From Chitinispirillaceae bacterium (lineage in GTDB: Bacteria; Fibrobacterota; Chitinivibrionia; Chitinivibrionales; Chitinispirillaceae), in contig JAFGIW010000209.1 in NCBI GenBank assembly GCA_016929415.1, positions 1 through 59,706 of the forward strand: a stretch of DNA of 59,706 nucleotides, in the 5' to 3' direction. The position numbers were made by a program, and so were the translations under genes. Below, in pieces: positions 17,337 through 25,778 of this stretch (positions within the stretch are counted from its first letter, which is position 1; every line of letters begins with the position of its first letter). The notes under the pieces were generated by a model, which made no database searches, was not told the DNA's origin, and saw only the letters and a list, made by a program, of their open reading frames with translations.

Positions 17337-18262
17337 GAAAACCGCAATCTCTCCCGAAGGCGGGATCCGTGAAGGTACTCGCCCGCCTGCATGATCCTGC
17401 GCCCCTGCGGCTTTACCGACATTACACGGAGAACCCCGTCGCCGGTCTGCACCTCGAAGCAGTCCGGCGCCGTACGAAGTATTGTTCCACAGGGGGCTGT
17501 CTTCCCGCACTGCGGCAGAGGCCGGGCCCATTCGATGCCGAGCCGGTTTCCTTCGATCATGGTGTAGGTCCCGGGGAACGGTTTGAACGCACGGATTTTA
17601 TTGAAAATAACGGAAGCCGGCAGTTTCCAATCGATAACCGCCTCTTCTTTTTTCAGTTTCGGCGCCTTGCTTGCCGCTGCATGCTGCTGGGAATACGGTC
17701 TGTTGTCGCCGCGCTCAAGGGCTGCAAGGACGTTGCAGAGGGTATCGGCGCCCAGTTCGCTCAATCGAAGAGAAAGTTCAGGAGTCGTCTCTCCGGGGCC
17801 TATGGCAACCTCCGCCTGCTGCAGGATCTCCCCGGTATCGATTCCGTCATCGATCCGAAACACCGTTATACCGCTTTTCGCTGCTCCGGCTTCGATTGCC
17901 CTCTGAATCGGCGCCGGGCCGCGATACGACGGCAGCAGCGATGCATGAATATTGAGCGTGCCCAGAGGAGGAATCGCGAAAACGCGGCGCGGCAGCAGAC
18001 GAAAGGCAACGACCACGAAACAATCAGCATCCAGTGATCGGAGACTTTCAATAAAGAGCGGATCATCAAGCGATTCCGGGGTATATACAGGTGTTATATT
18101 TTCTTTACGGGCAAAAACGGCAACCGGCGAATCATTCAATTTCAACCCCCTGCCGCCGGGCCGCGGCGGCGTGCTTACGATGCCCGTAACACTATGCCGT
18201 TGCCGTAAAGCCCGAAGTGCGGGAATTCCGAAGTCGGCTGATCCTAAAAAAACGATACGCAT
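17333..18262 (-). CDS. fmt: Methionyl-tRNA formyltransferase
   Basis: A 309-residue enzyme that formylates initiator Met-tRNA using 10-formyl-THF. It begins MRIVFLGSADFGIPAL; the catalytic set is Asn104, His106 (LNIHASLLPSYRGPAPIQ) and Asp142 (DDGIDTGEIL). A C-terminal OB-like domain follows (about 205-309). The ATG at 18262 begins the family consensus; an upstream TTG at 18274 is unlikely. It ends in an ATGA overlap with rsmB and heads the minus-strand run. No def gene is adjacent in the window. Confidence 0.96.
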   Translation of the reverse strand: MRIVFLGSADFGIPALRALRQRHSVTGIVSTPPRPGGRGLKLNDSPVAVFARKENITPVYTPESLDDPLFIESLRSLDADCFVVVAFRLLPRRVFAIPPLGTLNIHASLLPSYRGPAPIQRAIEAGAAKSGITVFRIDDGIDTGEILQQAEVAIGPGETTPELSLRLSELGADTLCNVLAALERGDNRPYSQQHAAASKAPKLKKEEAVIDWKLPASVIFNKIRAFKPFPGTYTMIEGNRLGIEWARPLPQCGKTAPCGTILRTAPDCFEVQTGDGVLRVMSVKPQGRRIMQAGEYLHGSRLRERLRFS

Positions 18263-18577
18263 GTGATCGAACAACCTTGCTGAATTAACACCCTGAAACG
18301 GGCAGACTATGCTTTTTCACGGTCTTAAAATACCTAAAGGGAAACGCTGAACATTCATTTATTATTTCCCGGCTGGCAGTAAAGCATCGGACTCCATTAC
18401 CGTTGGATCGCATAGTATCCACGCCCCGATTATCGTACCCGGCAGGTTTTTCCCGGGGAAATATCGATTTTTCTCCTGTTTAACTATTTGATTTCAGAGC
18501 CGCCATGTAATAATTTCAGATTAGTTTCAGTTTTCGGCCAAGAAATCATGTTGCACCAAGAACCAGGAGGGAGGAAT
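18263..18577. other. Intergenic region between fmt and the zinc-ribbon gene
   Basis: About 315 bp between divergent genes with no supported coding. It presumably carries the promoters of both. A weak TTGATT-17-TAATTT pair lies near 18488-18516 on the plus strand. No strong hairpin or known riboswitch was recognised. Confidence 0.5.
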
Positions 18578-18964
18578 ATGTCCTCACCCTTTTTACCGGT
18601 TGAGAATTTAGAGATTTATTGCCGTTTCTGTAATAAAATCACTCCTGCCCAGCTCGATCGAAGTATCGCTGAAAACGGTCGTACGGTGGATCGAAACTCG
18701 ACCTTTGAATACCTTTGCGGGAAATGTCTGAAGACATTCTGTTTTTCAGGCAAAGATCTGCTCGAACAACGGAAAACGGACGCTCCGGAACCGCCCCCCC
18801 ACGAATACGCTCCCGGCGAACACTTTCTCATCGGCGAAAAAGTTCTTCACAAGAAGTGGAAAGAATCGGGTGTCGTCATCGGAAAAGACAATGGCACTCC
18901 CGGCAGTATCCTTATCAATTTTGAAAAATCGGGAGTGAAAAAACTGATCGAAAACCTTCGCTAG
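18578..18964 (+). CDS. Zinc-ribbon protein with UvrD-C/DUF3553-like domain
   Basis: A 128-residue protein preceded by a very strong ribosome site (AGGAGGGAGGAAT). The N-terminal part has two cysteine pairs, YCRFC (about 16-19) and YLCGKC (about 46-51), predicted to bind one zinc. The C-terminal 45 residues (GEKVLHKKWKESGVVIGKD and ILINFEKSGVKKLIENL) resemble the small beta-barrel at the end of UvrD/PcrA helicases, which contacts RNA polymerase in known cases. The combination suggests a nucleic-acid or polymerase-associated factor; that is inference. It stands alone on the plus strand. Confidence 0.72.
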   Translation: MSSPFLPVENLEIYCRFCNKITPAQLDRSIAENGRTVDRNSTFEYLCGKCLKTFCFSGKDLLEQRKTDAPEPPPHEYAPGEHFLIGEKVLHKKWKESGVVIGKDNGTPGSILINFEKSGVKKLIENLR

Positions 18965-19034
18965 ATAACGCCGGAAGCCTCTTCAGGCCCTTGGTTGTCG
19001 ACTCCGGAAGCGCGGGGCGCGCCGCAGCAAGCCA

Positions 19035-20060
19035 TCAGAATTCAACTATTGCCGAAAGCACCGGCGACGGCGGCAGCCAGGACGTACGGAACGGGAGGCC
19101 GAAATCAACCCAAAGCGAAACGGCATTGAGGGTGGTATGCAGACCGATGCCGGTTGTAAGGGTTGTCCAGTTGCTTTTTACGTAGTTCTCGTCCTGATCA
19201 CCGGTAAACTTGTGGAACTGTTCGGTCAGATCACCTTGACTGAACATAAAGCCCAGGCGCGCGAAAAAAACATCGGGATAGATCTCGATCTCAAGGCCCG
19301 GTTCAAAGTTGACATATTCCCCGCGTGTTTTGTTGATATCGGCGGCAAGCCGAAGTGCGGGCAGGTAGCGGGGGACGTACGAGATACCCGCCTCGAACAG
19401 CATGGGTAACGGATACGATTCACCATCTTCAAACGGGGCGAATTCGAATCCCGCATTGCGGACCACGGCGCCGATGATCAAACGCTCGTTGACCGGACGG
19501 TACTGGATACCGATATCCACGGCGATCCCCTTCGAGCTGTAGATATCCGGAGGGGCGCTGATGCGATGATAGAGGCCTTTGAGCGTAATGCCCGCAGAGA
19601 GGCGAGAATTGAAAAACGAACGGGCGAATGAGACACCCGGAGTGAAATACTCATCATTTGCCGTTTGGCCGGTAGCTTTTGGTTCCCCGTCCGGACCTTC
19701 TTCAATAACTTCCACCTTCCCGCTTGAGAGTCCCTGCATAATAATGGAAAAGGCGCCGATACCCTCATACGATCGTGCGTAGCCGATCGGAGCTGCCCAC
19801 ACCCCGTCGAGCACCAGTTGATAACCGATGAACCCCTGCTGGCTGATCAATCCGGCAATCATCGCAGGGTTTGCCGGGACACCGTCGAGTCCTTGAGGCA
19901 AAGCGACCGATGCTCCGGCCATTCCGACTGAACGGGCATTATAATTGAGCAGAAGGTGTTGATAATTAACACTCCCGGCTGTCCTGTACTGGGCGACAGC
20001 CGCTGAACCCATAATTCCTGCTATCACTATAATGCACGTGGAGTTGACGATTAAATTCAT
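19035..20060 (-). CDS. PorV/PorQ-like outer-membrane protein
   Basis: A 341-residue protein with a signal peptide (about 1-24) and the hallmark LLLNYNARSVGMAGASVALP then LDGVPANPAMIAG of PorV/PorQ/UPF0164 barrels. The remainder alternates aromatic strands and ends in VLSAIVEF, a terminal Phe typical for BAM-inserted barrels. The start is one base from the stop of the lipoprotein gene upstream (GGGGA ribosome site inside that stop region). It is the last gene of the Crp-PASTA-TPR-LolB-like operon. Confidence 0.83.
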   Translation of the reverse strand: MNLIVNSTCIIVIAGIMGSAAVAQYRTAGSVNYQHLLLNYNARSVGMAGASVALPQGLDGVPANPAMIAGLISQQGFIGYQLVLDGVWAAPIGYARSYEGIGAFSIIMQGLSSGKVEVIEEGPDGEPKATGQTANDEYFTPGVSFARSFFNSRLSAGITLKGLYHRISAPPDIYSSKGIAVDIGIQYRPVNERLIIGAVVRNAGFEFAPFEDGESYPLPMLFEAGISYVPRYLPALRLAADINKTRGEYVNFEPGLEIEIYPDVFFARLGFMFSQGDLTEQFHKFTGDQDENYVKSNWTTLTTGIGLHTTLNAVSLWVDFGLPFRTSWLPPSPVLSAIVEF

Positions 20061-20061
20061 A

Positions 20062-20772
20062 TTATAATCCCCGTGGTTCTTTCTCTAATCGTTCATATTG
20101 AATGGAAAAATAATTCCGGTCATCAACGTTAAATGAAATGTATCGGGCCTTTCCATCAAAAAAAGAGTCATACGTTACTGAATATGCCTGACCGGTATTC
20201 GGGTGATACTTTATTACAATACGTTTAAGTCTCCGCAAACTTCTCGAAAAAATTGCGGAAATTTCGAATTCTTTCTCTCTCCATACGGCTGTCGTCCTTA
20301 TACCGCCGGATCGCAGCTCATCCGGCGGACGTTGAGGAAACGAAAGTGTGGGCATAATTCTCCCGCAGAGTAACGCGGTGAGATCATTGAATCGAAGTTC
20401 CCTGCCCCAGGGAAAGGAGAGTGAATCAAGCCTCTGTTCAGGCGATAAAAAACTCTCTTTTCCCTGGATGACAATCTTCCCGGAATCGTTGTGCGCAGTA
20501 ACGGAGGCGATGACGGCCCCCAGCGGAGCATAAAACGTCGCAGCAAAGGATCGGTCATGGTTACAGTGCAGATCAAACCAGCCTGATTGCCGTTCACCGT
20601 GAAAGGCAAAAAGCACCTTGCCTGATCCCCGAAGAGGGACGTTTTCACGTATACCGGCGAAATATTCAGTGATTGTCGGGCCGTCCGAAGGGAGGAGCGC
20701 ACGGCTTAACGGAGGTGAGCAGTAGCAAGAGGAGAGCACCGTGGCGGCGATCAAAGCCAACACTTTCTTCAT
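20062..20772 (-). CDS. LolB/DUF4292-like lipoprotein
   Basis: A 236-residue protein with signal peptide and lipobox (VLSSC, Cys16). The mature part matches the LolB-like fold: LRGSGKVLFAFHGERQSGWF, FAATFYAPLGAVIASV and ELRFNDLTALLCGRI. LolB inserts lipoproteins into the outer membrane; FCB-type organisms have such DUF4292-like relatives. The start overlaps the TPR gene stop as ATGA and the end abuts the PorQ-like gene, so all three are coupled. Confidence 0.77.
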   Translation of the reverse strand: MKKVLALIAATVLSSCYCSPPLSRALLPSDGPTITEYFAGIRENVPLRGSGKVLFAFHGERQSGWFDLHCNHDRSFAATFYAPLGAVIASVTAHNDSGKIVIQGKESFLSPEQRLDSLSFPWGRELRFNDLTALLCGRIMPTLSFPQRPPDELRSGGIRTTAVWREKEFEISAIFSRSLRRLKRIVIKYHPNTGQAYSVTYDSFFDGKARYISFNVDDRNYFSIQYERLEKEPRGL

Positions 20773-22493
20773 TGAGCACTATGCCGTTTACGTTGCAACA
20801 TGATCTCGATGTCAACTATTTTTTTCCGGATGACCTCACTGTCGTCGGCATTGAACTCCAGCGATTTGTAATAAGCGGTCATTGCCCCGTCCAGTTCGTT
20901 CCGTTTAACGAGTACATCCCCGAGATGGTGAAACAGCACCGGGTCATCATAAATCTTTTCGGTTGCTTTCTGTAAATACGCAAATGCACTGTCATAGTCG
21001 CCCAGCTGGTAAAAAATCCAAGCATAGGAATCAAGGAACGCACCGTTATGCGGATCCTGCTGCAGGGCCCTCTCCAGAAAAACTTTGGCGGTGTCGAGAT
21101 TTTTACCCTGTTCCGCCCACATATAGCCGAGATAATTGAGTGTCGCCGGGTCTCCCGGTCGTAGTTTGAGCACCTTTCTGAACGCTTTCGCCGCACGATC
21201 GATTTCATGATTCCGTTCAAGGGCACTCCCCAGTTCAAACCATGCGTAAATATCCAGCGAATCAAGTGCGACGGCCTTTTTCAGCGAAGTGACGGCTTCG
21301 CCGTAACGTTTACTTAGCGATTCTATCTGGCCTTTCGTACGCCAGGCGAGGGCTTCACGAGGTACTATCCGGGTAAACCGATCCGCAATGTCGGCCGCTT
21401 CACGATACGATTTCTTCCGAATAAACATACGGCAGAGCGCATACCATGCTTCCTTGTAATCCTGCTGCAATGCCAGCGATTTCTCAAACTCGATCCGTGC
21501 CAGATCCGATTTGTCGACATTGACGAACACGAGGCCGAGCAAGTAATGCAATTCGTAATCATCCATCGATGATTCGAGCATCATCTTCAGAAGCTTTTCC
21601 GATTCGACGAACTGATCATTGTAATAATAAAACAGGGCGAGTGTCCGGCGGTACACTTCCCCTGCGGGATTGTAACGCACCAGCTTCTCATAACACTCGA
21701 TCGCCGGAGGAAAATCGTTCCGGCCGAAATAATACTGCGCCTTGTTCCGCAGTGTTTCCTCATGAAGCGAATCGATCGCAAGCGCGGAATCGAAAAACGC
21801 CTTTCCCGCCGCCGTATCACCACTGGCGATTGCCACCGATGCACGCAGGTTGTAAATATCAGGCAGCGATCCGTTCTTCTTCTGCATCTCGACTAGAAAA
21901 TCATCAGCCTGACCATATTTTTTTTCGTTCAGCATCATCCTGCCGACTTTAAAACCTACTTGCATTGCCTCCGGGTTTTGCTGATAGCATCGATAGTAGT
22001 TTAAAAGCGCTTTTTCAACATTCTCCAGTGATTCGTAAATCAATCCGAGGGAATACAATTCCTCATCGGTTTTATTACTGATCGTTTCAAGGACCGACGC
22101 CGCCTGTGCGATCTCTCCCATCTTAAGATAAATCGTCGAAACGACCCGCTTCTCCTCACGGTTCAATGCATCATTTTTTCTTCCCTCTTTGATAAGGAGA
22201 AGCGCCTGTGTGTACTTTCCCGATTCAATATAGCAGCGGATCACCCGCCGTTTCAGAAGGTGTGACTCCGGATCGAGCTGCAGCGCCTTTTCGTACTCCC
22301 GTTCAGCCATCTTGCCCAATCCGCGCCTCTCGTAATCCCGTGCACGGATGAAATGCTCCTGTGCTTTTGCGCGCGTATAAACGTTACGCGATTGTTCGAT
22401 GACCGGTCGTACCACCGGAAATCGCCTGATGGTGCATCCCGTCAGAAAGAAAAAAAGTACCGCAATTATGGAAGTATACGCTCTGGTGTACAC
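20769..22493 (-). CDS. Outer-membrane TPR lipoprotein
   Basis: A 574-residue lipoprotein (signal peptide ending FFLTGC, Cys20) starting at GTG, composed almost wholly of about 13-14 TPR units, for example REYEKALQLDPESHLLKRRV, ECYEKLVRYNPAGEVYRRTL and FLERALQQDPHNGAFLDSY. Such proteins scaffold envelope complexes. It lies 41 bp downstream of the PASTA gene. Confidence 0.88.
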   Translation of the reverse strand: MYTRAYTSIIAVLFFFLTGCTIRRFPVVRPVIEQSRNVYTRAKAQEHFIRARDYERRGLGKMAEREYEKALQLDPESHLLKRRVIRCYIESGKYTQALLLIKEGRKNDALNREEKRVVSTIYLKMGEIAQAASVLETISNKTDEELYSLGLIYESLENVEKALLNYYRCYQQNPEAMQVGFKVGRMMLNEKKYGQADDFLVEMQKKNGSLPDIYNLRASVAIASGDTAAGKAFFDSALAIDSLHEETLRNKAQYYFGRNDFPPAIECYEKLVRYNPAGEVYRRTLALFYYYNDQFVESEKLLKMMLESSMDDYELHYLLGLVFVNVDKSDLARIEFEKSLALQQDYKEAWYALCRMFIRKKSYREAADIADRFTRIVPREALAWRTKGQIESLSKRYGEAVTSLKKAVALDSLDIYAWFELGSALERNHEIDRAAKAFRKVLKLRPGDPATLNYLGYMWAEQGKNLDTAKVFLERALQQDPHNGAFLDSYAWIFYQLGDYDSAFAYLQKATEKIYDDPVLFHHLGDVLVKRNELDGAMTAYYKSLEFNADDSEVIRKKIVDIEIMLQRKRHSAQ

Positions 22494-22534
22494 GATGCTT
22501 TCTGCTCCCTTATCAGTGCTTCTCTCTCTACCCG

Positions 22535-23305
22535 TCAGCGTATCACCGAGACAACCAGATTCAGTTTCGATTCCAACGGCACGCTCGAGCCGGGTGCCGC
22601 AGACTGCGAAATAATCGTTCCGGGAAGAAGCGAGGGATTGTTCTGGTAACTGATGGCGCCAACCACCAGCCCGCTCTCAACGATCTGCTGCTTGGCGGTT
22701 TTCAGACTCTCCCCGACAAGGTTCGGGACCTCGGCGTGGGTCGGTTTCGGACCTTTTGAAACGAACAGGTCGACTTCGATTTCACGCGAAGTGGTCGTGC
22801 CGCTTGCGGGAAACGCATCGATCACAATGTCGACGGGCTTTCCATCCGAGAAAACTTTTTTGACTTTTCCAAGGGTAAAACCTGCTTTTTTCATGATAAT
22901 GCGCGCCTGCCGTTCCGTGACGTTGCGGACATCGGGAATTATCCCGATCTCTTCCCCTCTGCTGACGACTACCGTTATTTTGCGTCCCTTTTTAACGCGG
23001 GACATTGCTTCGGGATTCTGGCTGACGATGAAATTTTCAGGAATGGTATCGTCATACTCTTTCCCGCGCACTTCGGTAAGCAGGCCCGCTTTAAAAAACG
23101 CTTCTCGCCCCTCATCAAAAGGCATTCGCACGACGTTCGGCACGGTGACCACGTCGCGGTTGACACCGACGACATTCGGCATGATCAGACGGTCGACCAC
23201 GAGAATACCGCCGATTGACCCGAATATGCCGATAAGGGCCATTGCGGGAAGCAGCCGCTTCCAGAAAAAACCTGCCGGGATACTAATAGTATAGTTTCGC
23301 TTCAT
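22535..23305 (-). CDS. PASTA-domain membrane protein
   Basis: A 256-residue protein with one membrane segment (about 17-37) and three periplasmic PASTA repeats at about 53-115, 117-187 and 190-256. Each starts with a V/IPDV or VPN segment (TVPNVVRMPFDEG, IIPDVRNVTERQA, EVPNLVGESLKTA). PASTA repeats bind peptidoglycan or lipid II in Ser/Thr kinases and PBPs, but this protein has neither kinase nor transpeptidase domain. It overlaps the regulator gene by 23 bp. Confidence 0.92.
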   Translation of the reverse strand: MKRNYTISIPAGFFWKRLLPAMALIGIFGSIGGILVVDRLIMPNVVGVNRDVVTVPNVVRMPFDEGREAFFKAGLLTEVRGKEYDDTIPENFIVSQNPEAMSRVKKGRKITVVVSRGEEIGIIPDVRNVTERQARIIMKKAGFTLGKVKKVFSDGKPVDIVIDAFPASGTTTSREIEVDLFVSKGPKPTHAEVPNLVGESLKTAKQQIVESGLVVGAISYQNNPSLLPGTIISQSAAPGSSVPLESKLNLVVSVIR

Positions 23306-23966
23306 CCAGAATCACCAGGCGCTTTCTATCTATTGTCAGGTATCTTTTTTTCTGCAGCTGCGAGAGCACGCGCGAAACCGTTTCACGGCTTGTACCCGCC
23401 ATGTCGGCGATCGTCTGGTGCGTCGGCCGTCTATCGATGACGGTCACCGACCCCACTTTCCGACCGCTGTCTTTTGCCAACTGCAGCAGTACCTCGGCCA
23501 CACGGCCGAAAACGCTCATCATCGAAAGCGTGTTGACATGCCGGTTTGTCCTCCGCAACCGGTGCGACATTTCCATGAGCATGGCGATCGAAATCTTCGG
23601 ATATTTCTGGAGAATGTCGATGAACGGCTTTCGATAGAGCATAAGCAACGTGCATGTTTCGGCGGCAATAACCGAAGCGCTCCGCGGTTCGCCGTCGAGT
23701 ACCGCCATTTCACCGAAGAACTCCCCGGAACGCAGTGTCGCCAGGATCGCCTGTTTTCCCTCGGATGAGAGCACCGCTACATGAACACTGCCTGAAACGA
23801 TGATAAAAAAGGTATGGTGTTCGTTATCCTCTTCGTGAACGATCGTCTCACCTGTTTTAAACATTCGCTGGATCATGACCGAACAGATCGCCTGACGATC
23901 AGCAGACGATAAATTCGCAAACAGGGGAACGTTGGTGGTAAAGGCTTCAAGTTCCTTTGAATCCAT
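23283..23966 (-). CDS. Crp/Fnr family transcription regulator
   Basis: A 227-residue regulator with a cyclic-nucleotide-binding-type sensor (about 10-125: GETIVHEEDNEHHTFFIIVS, LRSGEFFGEMAVLDGEPRSA) and a winged helix (about 150-222: QTIADMAGTSRETVSRVLSQ). The FGEMAVLDGEPRSAS block fits the phosphate-binding cassette, so a cAMP-like ligand is possible; there is no N-terminal Cys cluster as in Fnr. It is the first gene of an envelope operon, with which it overlaps. Confidence 0.93.
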   Translation of the reverse strand: MDSKELEAFTTNVPLFANLSSADRQAICSVMIQRMFKTGETIVHEEDNEHHTFFIIVSGSVHVAVLSSEGKQAILATLRSGEFFGEMAVLDGEPRSASVIAAETCTLLMLYRKPFIDILQKYPKISIAMLMEMSHRLRRTNRHVNTLSMMSVFGRVAEVLLQLAKDSGRKVGSVTVIDRRPTHQTIADMAGTSRETVSRVLSQLQKKRYLTIDRKRLVILDEAKLYY

Positions 23967-24190
23967 GAGTGCTCCGTTTAACTGGATTTGAACGACCCGT
24001 CGTAAAGCCTGATTAAAAAAATAGTTCCGGGCACTCTGAAAAACTATTACATGCGTCTATCGAGAAGTCTGGTGTATAAATAAAAGAGGAATAAAAGGTT
24101 AACGCGACCTTTCGGCCACCCGCTTTAGTAAAGAAAAAAGCTCTGGTTCCTTCAGGATGGGTAACCCCAACGCTTGCTCGGCATCAGTTT

Positions 24191-25096
24191 CTAATGCTTT
24201 ATGATTGGAAGATTGTCATCATGAACCGGAAGATCGTCATCCGAAAGCGGCTCCAGCCGTTCCGGCTCCGGCTGGGGACGAAGAAAGAGATAAGCTACGG
24301 CGCCGAGAGCTATACCTCCTACCCCTGCAGTGGACCAGAGAATTATCTTCGGCGTCTGGTCTTTTACAGTGTACTTTACCTGTTTCTCAGGATTGGAGGA
24401 CCACTTGAAACTGAAAGAAATAATGCTGAACTCATCATTCACATGAATATCCGGAACTGCTTCAAGATCAAATACCACTCGTATAAGGTCGTGCCATTCC
24501 GGCATTAGTCCCTTGACTGCCTTGTTTATATCGATTTTCCCCTGCTCGATGATAAAGCCCTTGATTGGAGGCTCTGATGCGGTCGGTACCGGAGATGCTC
24601 CGACACGCGTATCGTTGAATTCGAAAATGAGCTTTTTTTCGCGCAATTTAATTTCATAAAAATAGCTGGATGGTTTATCCCGGAATATGAAATATGCTGC
24701 AATAATTTTCTCATCCGGTTCAGCCCCCGGTTCAGCGGTCAATTGAACACCTTCAATAATCGCGTTTTGAAAAGTAGTCTCCCCGGTGCTTCCTAAAAAG
24801 GTACCAGTGGAAGTGCCGAACGTTCCGCCCTCCGGTTCCGATCCCAATGTATTCACCGATCCTGAATTGAGATCAGGCCCTGAAGGCGTTTCTTGATCAG
24901 TGGGTTCCTGAAGCTGACCGGACGGTTCCATTTCAACCGGAGCAGTTTCTTCAACCGGGAGCTGGTTCGATTCAGGAGTCCACATATCGGGAGTGGTCTC
25001 ATTAACCTCGTTACTCTCCTGGGCAAACAGGGGGAACTCTGAAAATAGTCCAAGCAGCAGCAAACAACTGAATATTCGCACCATTTTTCGGTTCAT
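24191..25096 (-). CDS. Exported protein with single C-terminal membrane segment
   Basis: A 301-residue protein with a signal peptide (MNRKMVRIFSCLLLLGLFSE, cleavage about 26), an acidic Pro/Glu/Thr-rich low-complexity stretch (about 30-100), a strand-rich domain (about 105-245: YFIFRDKPSSYFYEIKLREK) and a hydrophobic segment near 254-274 followed by an acidic tail. The folded part recalls AMIN-like envelope domains but I cannot assign it. GAGG precedes the ATG; an upstream Met at 25150 has no support and would run into the palindromic element. Confidence 0.68.
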   Translation of the reverse strand: MNRKMVRIFSCLLLLGLFSEFPLFAQESNEVNETTPDMWTPESNQLPVEETAPVEMEPSGQLQEPTDQETPSGPDLNSGSVNTLGSEPEGGTFGTSTGTFLGSTGETTFQNAIIEGVQLTAEPGAEPDEKIIAAYFIFRDKPSSYFYEIKLREKKLIFEFNDTRVGASPVPTASEPPIKGFIIEQGKIDINKAVKGLMPEWHDLIRVVFDLEAVPDIHVNDEFSIISFSFKWSSNPEKQVKYTVKDQTPKIILWSTAGVGGIALGAVAYLFLRPQPEPERLEPLSDDDLPVHDDNLPIIKH

Positions 25097-25114
25097 GGAA
25101 CGGCCTCGTTGGAT

Positions 25115-25248
25115 TATATAGTGTCCTGTCCGGAAACCCCCGGTACACACATTGAGCGGAGTCGAAATGTGTCGATTTTATCAGATCACGGGCGCTTCGA
25201 CTCCGCTCAGCATCCGAATATGGTAGTTTCCGGACAGACACTATATAT
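25115..25248. repeat. Nested palindromic element (MITE-like)
   Basis: Outer arms of about 23 bp (25115-25137 and 25226-25248; TATATAGTGTCCTGTCCGGA with its inverse, one base different in length) enclose inner 14-bp arms TGAGCGGAGTCGAA (25153-25166) and TTCGACTCCGCTCA (25196-25209). The inner part resembles a very widespread intergenic palindrome (from memory). It occupies the space between the exported-protein gene and acpS. Confidence 0.8.
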
Positions 25249-25289
25249 ATTTCAAAATACCCTAAAAACCTAATAATATCAAGCTTAAT

Positions 25290-25670
25290 CTATGATAGAA
25301 TAACAATTGCCGTACAAATCGTCCGTTCATGGGAAATTGAAATCAGCAACGATGTAATCTTTTCTTTTTGGAAATTATCCGCCACATCAAAAGAAAGTAC
25401 CCTGATTTCAGGCCTGCCTGAAGCGTTTTCGGGTAAAACCTCGATGCTTTTCCATGTCGCAAAGGGTTGAAATGATTCAGGCAAAGCTTTATAAAACGCC
25501 TCTTTCGCAGCCCAACGGCCGGCAAAATGAAGTGCCGGATGTGCTTTTTGATTGCAATAGGCAATCTCACCCGGGGTGAATACTTTCTCCAGAAAATGGG
25601 AACCGTATTTCTCTATCAATTTATCAATTCGTTCAATTTCAACAACATCAATTCCTATTCCGCGGACCAA
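25290..25670 (-). CDS. acpS: Holo-[acyl-carrier-protein] synthase
   Basis: A 126-residue 4'-phosphopantetheinyl transferase activating acyl carrier protein. Motifs GIGIDVVEIERIDKLI (metal Asp) and FAGRWAAKEAFYKAL (catalytic Glu-Lys) are intact. TTG at 25670 was taken as start because GGAGGAG precedes it at good distance and it gives the family length; the frame is open to 25775. It is divergent from the GT2 gene. Confidence 0.94.
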   Translation of the reverse strand: MVRGIGIDVVEIERIDKLIEKYGSHFLEKVFTPGEIAYCNQKAHPALHFAGRWAAKEAFYKALPESFQPFATWKSIEVLPENASGRPEIRVLSFDVADNFQKEKITSLLISISHERTICTAIVILS

Positions 25671-25778
25671 AGCCACTCCTCCAGATAGTATGTTGAAAAC
25701 ATCTGCGGTGCCCCGACATATATTATAATTAAACCGTACGGCACATACAACCATCAAAACTGATTTCTGTACCATTCG

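Noticed and set aside
24097-24180. c-di-GMP (GEMM) riboswitch
   Set aside because: A GAAA tetraloop hairpin is present, but the conserved GACGCAAAGC and GGGCAAACC blocks are absent.
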